From DAOTZS01 sp034434335 (GTDB lineage Bacteria > Chloroflexota > Anaerolineae > CG2-30-64-16): 15,513 nt of DNA. Both the position numbers and the translations under genes were made by a program. Position 1 is the stretch's first letter; the number at the start of each line of letters is the position of its first letter. The notes under the pieces were generated by a model. The model did no database searches. It was given only the letters and a program-made list of their open reading frames with translations, and was not told where the DNA came from. Shown piece by piece: positions 7,159-12,663 of this stretch. The stretch is taken from assembly GCA_034434335.1 (NCBI GenBank), contig DAOTZS010000218.1:1-15513 (forward strand). Reading direction: 5' to 3'.

Positions 7159-8084
7159 AGGTCGGCGAACAGCGCAGTGCTCAGGTAGCGCTCGCCATAG
7201 GATGGCACAATGACCACGATGCGCCTGCCCGTGTTCTCGGGCCGACGCGCGACCTGAACCGCGGCGTGAATGGCAGCCCCTGAGCTGATCCCCACCAGGA
7301 TACCTTCTTCCCTGGGCATCCTGCGCGCCATGGCGAACGCTTCCTCATTGGTCACCCGGATGATCTCATCAATCAGGCTCGTGTCGAGCACGGCAGGCAC
7401 GAACCCTGCACCGATGCCCTGGATCTTGTGTGGCCCTGGCTTGCCGCCTGAGAGCACCGGCGAGTCGGCCGGCTCGACCGCCACAATCTTGAGGTGCGGC
7501 AGCCGCGGCTTCAGCACCTGGCCGACTCCGGTCAGGGTGCCGCCCGTCCCCACCCCCGCGACGAAGATATCGAGCTGGCCATCGGTATCACGCCATATCT
7601 CCTCGGCTGTGGTGCGGCGGTGGATGGCGGGGTTGGCAGGGTTTTCAAACTGCTGGGGGATGAAGTAGCGGGGGTCCCGGGCGGCCATCTCGTTGGCCAC
7701 CCGGATAGCGCCCCGCATCCCCTCGCTGCCCGGGGTCAGGACCAACTCGGCGCCGAAGGCACGCAGCAGCTTGCGCCGCTCTATGCTCATCGTGTCGGGC
7801 ATGACCAGCGTGCAGCGATAGCCCCTGGCCGCAGCCACCATGGCTAATCCGATCCCGGTATTGCCGCTGGTGGGCTCCAGGATGATGGTGTCGGGCCCGA
7901 TCTTCCCTGCTGCCTCCGCGGCCTCGATCATGCTGAGGGCAATGCGGTCCTTAACGCTGCCACCAGGGTTTTGAAACTCCAGCTTCGCCAGCACTTCAGC
8001 CCCCGCGCCCTCAGTCACCCGGTTCAGGCGCACCAGCCGCGTGTTGCCGATCAGCTCCGTGACGTCTCTGGCTATCTTGGACAT
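7155..8084 (-). CDS. cysK: Cysteine synthase A (O-acetylserine sulfhydrylase)
   Basis: CysK is a cytosolic PLP enzyme that makes L-cysteine from O-acetylserine and sulfide. The 309-aa product has the family's usual length. NPGGSVKDR carries the PLP lysine K45; PTSGNTGIG (71-79) is the substrate-binding loop; GVGTGGTLTG (177-186) binds the PLP phosphate; GISSGAAIHA lies near the C-terminus. QQFENPANPAIH (144-155) is also typical. I chose ATG 8084 because GGGAGGT lies 5 nt upstream; the frame can be extended to 8129, but that would start inside the T-run of the leader terminator. The protein now ends FADL, with its TAA formed by the end of MITE copy A. Removing the MITE and one target copy gives FADLQ and a TGA that abuts the cysE GGAGG. 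Expression is probably controlled by the attenuator leader at 8085-8465. Confidence 0.96.
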   Translation of the reverse strand: MSKIARDVTELIGNTRLVRLNRVTEGAGAEVLAKLEFQNPGGSVKDRIALSMIEAAEAAGKIGPDTIILEPTSGNTGIGLAMVAAARGYRCTLVMPDTMSIERRKLLRAFGAELVLTPGSEGMRGAIRVANEMAARDPRYFIPQQFENPANPAIHRRTTAEEIWRDTDGQLDIFVAGVGTGGTLTGVGQVLKPRLPHLKIVAVEPADSPVLSGGKPGPHKIQGIGAGFVPAVLDTSLIDEIIRVTNEEAFAMARRMPREEGILVGISSGAAIHAAVQVARRPENTGRRIVVIVPSYGERYLSTALFADL

Positions 8085-8123
8085 GAGAGACCTCCCATGG
8101 GTAATAAGTCGTGTTGTGTAAGG

Positions 8124-8166
8124 AAACAAAAAGACTCATCCGGGCCTGGCGGCCCTGCGATGAGTC
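8124..8166 (-). terminator. Intrinsic terminator in the cysK leader
   Basis: Read on the minus strand, GACTCATC (8166-8159) pairs with GATGAGTC (8140-8133). An inner GGGCC helix (8155-8151 with 8146-8142) is closed by a 4-nt loop, and TTTTTGTTT (8132-8124) follows. It lies about 40 nt before the cysK start codon and downstream of the cysK promoter, so it must be bypassed for cysK and cysE to be transcribed. Confidence 0.88.
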
Positions 8167-8293
8167 TTTGCCATGCCTGCAAAGAGATATGGGCGAAGTT
8201 CTACCGGGGCACAGAAGCTACCCCGGCCGGATGGTCTTCAGCGTTCCGTTGTTTCCTCGCACCTGGCCTTGGCCGCACATCTCCTGGCGCGAC

Positions 8294-8404
8294 TCATCGC
8301 TCGTGTGTTTCGCCAGCGGGCATGGCGGGCATCATGCCGCGCCACACCCGCTCCAGACACGAGCAGGTAAATATCGGTGCGCCCCAGGGATGCCGAAGAT
8401 GCAT
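8294..8404 (-). CDS. Candidate cysteine leader peptide (uORF) of cysK
   Basis: An ATG at 8404 opens 36 codons ending in TGA at 8296-8294, starting MHLRHPWGAPIFTCSC. Codons 14 and 16 are TGC and TGT, and they fall in and next to the CTCGTGT arm of the hairpin 8363-8300. The TGA lies within the antiterminator strand 8300-8291. A ribosome stalled at the Cys codons would open the hairpin and leave the antiterminator strand free; one reaching the stop would cover that strand and favour the terminator. The GGAGG upstream is 13 nt from the ATG, longer than ideal, and two Cys codons is a modest count. No homologue is recognised. The frame could be chance, but its position matches an attenuator closely. 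Confidence 0.45.
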   Translation of the reverse strand: MHLRHPWGAPIFTCSCLERVWRGMMPAMPAGETHER

Positions 8405-8470
8405 GGAACTCTGTTAGCCTCCGGTAACGTGGGCCAGGGAGCTCCGCTGAGCACCCTCAACCCAGGGCCC

Positions 8471-8499
8471 AGTGTAGCCCTTTATGACCAGGCTGTCAA
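8471..8499 (-). promoter_or_regulatory. Sigma-70-type promoter for cysK
   Basis: On the minus strand, TTGACA (8499-8494) and TACACT (8476-8471) are separated by exactly 17 bp. The -35 box is a perfect consensus and overlaps the stop codon of the JAMM peptidase gene (8498-8496). Initiation would fall near 8464, upstream of the attenuator leader. Because of this promoter, cysK need not depend on transcription from the JAMM gene. Confidence 0.8.
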
Positions 8500-8924
8500 G
8501 TAAGCTCCGTTCCCAGATCCGATCGCAATACCAGGTTTACCTCTTGCGCCTCTCCATGGGCGATCCGGAACCCCCGCAGCTGCGGCTGCTGTGGGTCGGC
8601 CAGGGAGCAGATCAGGTAAACGCACCCGGCGTAGAGGGCCTGGGCTACATCATCGGGGGAGGGACCACTCGGCCCTTGGGGGTGTGAATGGTAGATGGCC
8701 ACCAGCTCCAGGCCGCGGTCTTCCTGTGCGAGCTGCATGATCAGAGATTCGCTATCCAGCTCATAAGCCCAGCGCGGCGTGGCTGAGACATTGCGCCCTC
8801 GATACAAGACCCAGCCCAGGCCATGCCGGCCGAAGATGAGCCCGCAGACCTCATCTGGGAAGCCCGCCTGCGCATGGGAGATCACCTCCGCGGCCACTTC
8901 TGGGGTCAGGCCAAGCAGATCCAC
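8496..8924 (-). CDS. JAMM/MPN (M67) metallopeptidase, Mec+-like
   Basis: This 142-aa protein is a single JAB1/MPN zinc peptidase domain with a complete JAMM signature: E25 (in PDEVCGLIFG), then H79, H81, S89 and D92 in YHSHPQGPSGPSPDD. Its length and pattern (PDEVCG, YELDSES, IYHSHP, LRGFRI) closely resemble mycobacterial Mec+, which releases cysteine from the sulfur carrier CysO. The position directly before cysK-cysE fits a role in cysteine metabolism, but no CysO/ThiS-like carrier gene is in the window, so the substrate is inferred. I chose GTG 8924 because GGGAGG precedes it by about 6 nt and the longer in-frame extension to 9203 only mirrors the upstream gene. It starts 16 nt after the stop of the Mrr-like gene, suggesting one operon. 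The cysK promoter overlaps its stop. Confidence 0.85.
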   Translation of the reverse strand: MDLLGLTPEVAAEVISHAQAGFPDEVCGLIFGRHGLGWVLYRGRNVSATPRWAYELDSESLIMQLAQEDRGLELVAIYHSHPQGPSGPSPDDVAQALYAGCVYLICSLADPQQPQLRGFRIAHGEAQEVNLVLRSDLGTELT

Positions 8925-8940
8925 CGCCGCCCTCCCATTG

Positions 8941-9693
8941 TCAGCGGTAACGCCGGGCAAGCTCAACCAGCTTCTGGCCATCCCACAGGTCCATGGGTTT
9001 GCCCATTGCCCATTCATAAGCCTGGCGCGAGATGCCACCCGTGGTGACCAGCCACCCGTAGTCAGCCCGTTCGTGCACCATCGTGCCGTACAGGTCGCGC
9101 ACGACAGGCTCGCCCACTGTGCCGCGGTAGCGCTTGCACTGCACCAGCCCGTAACGGATGCGGTCATTGGAGACCTCCAGGTCAATGCCATGATCGGCGA
9201 CATGGCGAGTATTCCTGACCTGGAATCCCATCAACTGAAACAGCATGCCGCTCCACACCTCGAACTCCTCCGGTTCCAGCGCCAGCATCTCGGCAATGGT
9301 GCGCACCTTGCCGAATCGTCGGCGCAACTCATCCCTGCTGGCTGCGCGCTCGCTCAGCCATACCGGGATGGCCAGGGCGAACAGGTGCAGGAGGGCCGCC
9401 AGCAGTGGCAGCCACCAGGGCAGCCACGCCAACAGAGGGTGACCGTTCATCTTCAGGGCGATCGCGGCTGGCCACAGGAGAAGCCACAGGGCAGCGCCTC
9501 CCAGCCATAGCCAGGGGGTCTCTCCGGCCGGCACAAGCTGTGCCCCCACCGGCGCCCGGGTCAGGCTCCTGACCACCCCCCGCCGTTCCAGGCGCTCACG
9601 TGCGCGGGCAACCTCTTCAGGGCTGGGCATCCATTCCGGTTCAAACTCACCCACTCCACGATGCTCGGCCAAAAAAGGTCCCAATTCAGCCAT
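8941..9693 (-). CDS. Membrane-anchored Mrr-like restriction endonuclease domain protein
   Basis: The 250-aa protein has a charged N-terminal region (about 1-58), two hydrophobic segments (about 61-80 and 87-113) forming a membrane hairpin, and a C-terminal Mrr_cat-type nuclease domain (about 133-245). The PD-(D/E)xK-type residues are visible: E142/E143 in PEEFEVW, D171 in DHGIDLEV, and Q185-x-K187 in VQCKRYRG. The later segments VVRDLYGTM and YGWLVTTGGIS are typical of the family. Both termini are expected in the cytoplasm, so the nuclease would sit at the inner membrane face. GGAGGT lies 5 nt before the ATG. It is followed closely by the JAMM gene. A role in restricting foreign DNA is known for soluble Mrr; for such membrane forms the function is unclear. 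Confidence 0.85.
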   Translation of the reverse strand: MAELGPFLAEHRGVGEFEPEWMPSPEEVARARERLERRGVVRSLTRAPVGAQLVPAGETPWLWLGGAALWLLLWPAAIALKMNGHPLLAWLPWWLPLLAALLHLFALAIPVWLSERAASRDELRRRFGKVRTIAEMLALEPEEFEVWSGMLFQLMGFQVRNTRHVADHGIDLEVSNDRIRYGLVQCKRYRGTVGEPVVRDLYGTMVHERADYGWLVTTGGISRQAYEWAMGKPMDLWDGQKLVELARRYR

Positions 9694-9734
9694 GTTATAC
9701 CTCCGCTGCTTTACCCCCGGGCAAGGCTTCCCAG

Positions 9735-9927
9735 GCTGTAGCCCTCACCCCACCCTTTGCCCCCTCCCCTCTCCCCCTCGCCTTCGGCGGCGGGAGAGGG
9801 GAGGGGGTGGCAAAAGGGGCTTGTGGCAGCGGCCTTCGGCCGCTGCCACAAGCCCCTCTCTTCAATCCCCTCTCTCCCCCGGCAGTAAGGCCAGGGGGAG
9901 AGAGGGGACAGAGGGGGGTGAGGGGTC
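9735..9927. repeat. GC-rich palindrome cluster (three hairpins inside an outer stem)
   Basis: An outer 10-bp stem CCCTCACCCC (9742-9751) pairs with GGGGTGAGGG (9915-9924). Inside are three hairpins: 9753-9818 (15-bp C/T-rich arms plus an outer extension), 9816-9856 (19-bp perfect arms around TTC) and 9867-9907 (14-bp arms). The start GCTGTAGCCC and the three-hairpin layout match the insertion at 362-580, although the middle hairpin sequence differs. It lies upstream of the Mrr-like gene. The gene-free stretch 9694-10098 otherwise holds only a near-palindrome TTACAA-CA-TTGTAA (10043-10056) and the hairpin at 10067-10094. I found no convincing promoter for the Mrr-like gene there. Confidence 0.75.
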
Positions 9928-10066
9928 AAAACACCTCTTCGGCTATTGCCGGAATATACTAGGCCACAATAATCGCTCAGAGCGCGTCCGGAACGACTAA
10001 AATCGTTACTACAAAGCAAAATCGCCCGTATCCAGACCCAGGTTACAACATTGTAAGGGTCGGGGA

Positions 10067-10094
10067 TGAGCAACTCCCCGGCTTGTGTTGCTCA
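10067..10094 (-). terminator. Hairpin after the glycosyltransferase gene, possible weak terminator
   Basis: TGAGCAAC and GTTGCTCA form perfect 8-bp arms around a 12-nt loop, 4 bp beyond the stop of the glycosyltransferase gene. No T-run follows on the minus strand, so a Rho-independent terminator is not assured; it may instead protect the 3' end. Confidence 0.4.
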
Positions 10095-10098
10095 GGAC

Positions 10099-11628
10099 CT
10101 ATGGCACCTGGCCCCTGGCAGGGTCAGGGGGCCAGGCAACCGACATCTCGCGCAGGCGATAGCGGGTAACAGCCACCCGGGTAAACTCCGCATGGTCCGT
10201 GACGACGCCGTGAGCCGCCAGCCAGGCCTCGGTGAGCCCCCGTTGATCCCACAGGGGCACCTCCGAGGCGATCAGCCAGGCGGCTACCACCCCGTCCATT
10301 GCCTCAGTCAACCGGGCATCCAGCTCTGCCGGGCTAAGCCCATTGTTAGTGTAAGGCCCGTCCAACGAGCGAAACTGCGCACTGCTGTAGTACCTGAACA
10401 CCCGACGGTTGTATGGGATCTGAAAGATCAAAAGGTCATCCGGCTGCATATGAGAGAGCACAAAGCGGGCTGCAGACCGGAAATCGGCTTTGATCGGCTG
10501 GTGCGTTTGCTGCCACACCCCCGCCAGGTTGAGGGCCAGGATGGCCCCGACGGTGGCCAGCCCCAGGGGCCACCAGGCCCGGACGAGAGCCACACACCCG
10601 GCCGCCGTCAGGGCCAAAAAGGCCGGCATGGCCCAGATCAGGTAGCGATCGGTAAAAAGCGGCATGCCCAACGAGATGAGATATAGCGCCAGGGGCGGGA
10701 AGAGGAGCCAGCTCACCAGCCAGGCAATTGAGCGCCCCTTCTCCTGTTGCGCAGACGCAACCTCGGCTCCAGCCAGAGAACTCCACAGCCACACCCCTGC
10801 CGCCAGAGCCAGGAGGTATGGTAGTAGCGTCAACGGCTCTCTCACCGGGATCACGCCGCGGCTGAAGGCCACGGCCAGCACAGCCAGGATGTCGGGCAGG
10901 GGCACAAACGGGTGCCCGGTTGCGAAGGTGGGCGACAGCCACAGCTTGATCTGCCACCAGGCCATCGGCAGGTAGGGCAGGACCAGCGCGGCGAAGTAAA
11001 CGCTGGCAGCCAGCCATCTCTGGCGCCTCATGCCCCGGCCTGCAGGGCGCCTTATCCAGCCGATCACCAGCCAGAGCGCTTCCAGAGGCACTACCAGCAC
11101 GGTCAACACATGGATGTAGAAGCCGAGGGTGGTCACCAGGTAGAGCAGCACCCACTGCCACCAACGGCCTTCGTGCCCGACGCGCCAGGTGAGCCACAGC
11201 GCCAGCGGCACCAATACTACCAGGAGCGCGTACATCTTTGCCTCCTGGCCATACCAGACCAGATATGGAGCGGTGGCAGCCCATAGTGCCGTCAACCAGG
11301 CTGGCTTCTTGCCGAGCAGCCGGCTGGCAAGCTGGTAGAGGATGGGCACGGCCAGCACCCCCGCTGCCGCGGAGGGAAAGCGCAGGGCAAACTCGCTCTG
11401 GCCGACAGCCGCCAACCACGGCCTCATGGCCAGGAAGAAGAGGGGGCCGTTTTCCCCTGGCTTACGGAAGGTGGCCAGTAATTCGGGCAAGGTGCGGGTG
11501 GCAAAGAGCAAGGTATCCACCTCATCGCGCCAGAGGCTCTGGTAGCTCAGCCGATACAGGCGCAGGGTGAACGCCAGCCCGACCAGGCCCAACAGGAGTA
11601 ACCGTTCTCGCAGGCAGCGCGCGCTCAT
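10099..11628 (-). CDS. GT39/ArnT-like (PMT-family) membrane glycosyltransferase
   Basis: This 509-aa protein is a polytopic GT-C fold glycosyltransferase of the dolichyl-phosphate-mannose protein mannosyltransferase-like type. Such enzymes transfer a sugar from a polyprenyl-phosphate donor on the outer face of the membrane. The first membrane helix (about 10-26) is followed by SLWRDEVDTLLF, whose D35-E36 matches the acidic catalytic pair in the first external loop. NGPLFFLAMRPW, ALRFPSAAAGVL and YLVWYGQEAKMYALL are typical of the family. About ten hydrophobic segments extend to roughly residue 370, then a soluble C-terminal region follows. It starts 9 nt after the stop of the Pro/Thr/Ser-rich membrane protein and is in the same operon. 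Its ribosome binding site is weak, suggesting translational coupling. The acceptor is unknown; the neighbour is a candidate. Confidence 0.8.
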   Translation of the reverse strand: MSARCLRERLLLLGLVGLAFTLRLYRLSYQSLWRDEVDTLLFATRTLPELLATFRKPGENGPLFFLAMRPWLAAVGQSEFALRFPSAAAGVLAVPILYQLASRLLGKKPAWLTALWAATAPYLVWYGQEAKMYALLVVLVPLALWLTWRVGHEGRWWQWVLLYLVTTLGFYIHVLTVLVVPLEALWLVIGWIRRPAGRGMRRQRWLAASVYFAALVLPYLPMAWWQIKLWLSPTFATGHPFVPLPDILAVLAVAFSRGVIPVREPLTLLPYLLALAAGVWLWSSLAGAEVASAQQEKGRSIAWLVSWLLFPPLALYLISLGMPLFTDRYLIWAMPAFLALTAAGCVALVRAWWPLGLATVGAILALNLAGVWQQTHQPIKADFRSAARFVLSHMQPDDLLIFQIPYNRRVFRYYSSAQFRSLDGPYTNNGLSPAELDARLTEAMDGVVAAWLIASEVPLWDQRGLTEAWLAAHGVVTDHAEFTRVAVTRYRLREMSVAWPPDPARGQVP

Positions 11629-11637
11629 GGCGGAAAG

Positions 11638-12432
11638 CTAGCTCACCACATCGTCAGGCTGGTTACCCTCAGCACCGGATGGCCGGGAGTTCCTCTTGCT
11701 ACGCCGCGCCAGCCAGAGGAAGGCCGCTGCCGCCATGATCAGGGCCAGCACCCCACAGCAGAGCCAGACGTAGCTCACGGCCAGCAGGGCATTGTCAATC
11801 AACTGGGCCGCGCTGGGCACCTCATTGCGAGAGGGCTCAGGTTGGGAAGCGGGTTCGGGGAGGGGTGCCGGTGGTGCGGCCAGGGGTGGCCCTGGCTGGG
11901 GCAACAGCGAGGGTGCCAGCCCAGGCCCTCCGGGCGAGGTCAGTGTCGGGGGTGGCAGAAAGCCCGGCGGGGTCCCCCTGGCCATGGCCGGGCCGGCCTC
12001 GGCCGTGGCCGTCGGTTGTTCCTCCAGGGGGCCCACAGTCGGAGATTCGACAGGCACAAGGGAGGGCTCCGCCTCAGGTGTCCCGGCAGAGGGGCTCAAC
12101 AGCTCTGGGGTTGGGCTGGCCGGCTCGGGAGGGACAGGTGTGGCGGTGGCCGGTCCTTCGATAGAGGGAACAGGCGTGGCAGTGGCCGGTGCTGCCTCGG
12201 TTTCCGTAGGAGAGGGGGTAGGGCTCGGCGGCAGGGTTGCCGTAGGCAGGGGCGTGTTCGCCGCCGGGGGCGAAGACTGAAACAGGGAGCGCGCCACCAC
12301 ATCACCGGGCAGCCGCCAGGCCATCGCAGCAGCCACAACCACCAGGGCGACCAGGATGGAGGCATTTTTCCTGCCTGGGTGCCCTGGGACGCGTAGCTTC
12401 GTAGGGTCAATTCCGAAAAGCCTTTTCACCAT
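11638..12432 (-). CDS. Pro/Thr/Ser-rich bitopic membrane protein of unknown function
   Basis: I do not recognise a family. The 264-aa product has a basic N-terminus (KRLFGIDPTKLR, then GRKN), a membrane helix (about 24-39), a region of about 170 residues dominated by Pro, Thr, Ser, Ala and Glu with runs such as PTATLPPSPTPSPTETE, a second helix (about 217-241), and a basic tail RRSKRNSR. By the positive-inside rule the low-complexity region should lie outside the membrane, as a stalk or tether. Such segments are common O-glycosylation targets, and the next gene encodes a PMT-type glycosyltransferase. It starts with ATGGTG at 12432; the GTG at 12429 is an alternative. A -10 box ends only 8 nt upstream, so its mRNA may be leaderless. 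Low-complexity composition limits homology inference. Confidence 0.75.
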   Translation of the reverse strand: MVKRLFGIDPTKLRVPGHPGRKNASILVALVVVAAAMAWRLPGDVVARSLFQSSPPAANTPLPTATLPPSPTPSPTETEAAPATATPVPSIEGPATATPVPPEPASPTPELLSPSAGTPEAEPSLVPVESPTVGPLEEQPTATAEAGPAMARGTPPGFLPPPTLTSPGGPGLAPSLLPQPGPPLAAPPAPLPEPASQPEPSRNEVPSAAQLIDNALLAVSYVWLCCGVLALIMAAAAFLWLARRSKRNSRPSGAEGNQPDDVVS

Positions 12433-12440
12433 TAATTCCT

Positions 12441-12469
12441 ATTATAGCAGGTTGCCACTAAAGGCCCAA
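12441..12469 (-). promoter_or_regulatory. Promoter of the Pro/Thr/Ser-rich protein and glycosyltransferase operon
   Basis: On the minus strand, TTGGGC (12469-12464) and a perfect TATAAT (12446-12441) are 17 bp apart. The -10 has an extended TGC just upstream. The ATG at 12432 begins 8 nt after the -10, so initiation at the usual distance would fall within one or two bases of the start codon. Confidence 0.75.
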
Positions 12470-12502
12470 GTAGTAGCGGCGCAACGGCTCTAAATCTTAA
12501 TC

Positions 12503-12661
12503 GTGACTATTCAGGCGGTGACTGGAAGTCACCCTTTTTGGGGCCTGCGGCCAGAGGTCGGCCTTCGCCGACTTCTCCGGACATGCACACATGAAGGGTG
12601 TCGGCGTAGGGGCGATCCGGCGGATCGCCCCACCTGGCCTTCAATCGGCCTGAATAGTTAC
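12503..12661. mobile_element. MITE-like element, copy B, next to the birA stop
   Basis: This 159-bp copy ends in GTGACTATTCAGGC (12503-12516) and GCCTGAATAGTTAC (12648-12661), the same termini as copy A with one mismatch. Relative to copy A it is in reverse orientation and lacks some internal hairpins. Flanking 8-mers TCTTAATC (12495-12502) and CCTTAATC (12662-12669) differ at one base and look like an aged target duplication that covers the birA stop codon (12666-12664). Inner hairpins include AGAGGTCGGC with GCCGACTTCT and GGGGCGATCC with GGATCGCCCC. No gene is encoded. Confidence 0.87.
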
Positions 12662-12663
12662 CC

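Larger units (their letters stand above)
8085..8465 (-). promoter_or_regulatory. cysK leader: candidate cysteine-responsive transcription attenuator
   Basis: From a start near 8464, the minus-strand transcript has about 380 nt before cysK. Its parts in order are: a GGAGG (8422-8418); a 36-codon frame with two Cys codons (8404-8294); a long hairpin pairing CTCGTGT (8363-8357) with ACACGAG (8306-8300), with inner arms AGCGGG (8352-8347 with 8320-8315); the strand GCGATGAGTC (8300-8291); a CCGGGG/CCCCGG hairpin near 8205-8226; and an intrinsic terminator (8166-8124). GCGATGAGTC is perfectly complementary over 10 bp to GACTCATCGC (8166-8157), the terminator's 5' arm, so the two structures are mutually exclusive. 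I could not match the leader to a known riboswitch or T-box. It accounts for the gene-free stretch between cysK and the JAMM gene. Confidence 0.7.

Noticed and set aside
8085..8129. Longer cysK start at 8129
   Set aside because: That ATG lies in the T-run of the leader terminator, while ATG 8084 has a strong SD and gives the normal family length.
8284..8310. Hammerhead ribozyme suggested by GATGAGTC followed by GAAAC
   Set aside because: The required CTGATGA core is absent (the sequence reads GCGATGAG), and the helices do not fit.
8085..8465. T-box, cobalamin or SAM riboswitch in the cysK leader
   Set aside because: I looked on the minus strand for the GGGTGG-type T-box, the B12 box with its GCCACTG partner, and the SAM-I core. 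Only loose fragments were present (for example GCCAGGAGAT), without the rest of each motif.
8925..9203. In-frame upstream extension of the JAMM gene
   Set aside because: The extra residues only mirror the Mrr-like gene in another frame and match nothing in the JAMM family; a good SD precedes GTG 8924.
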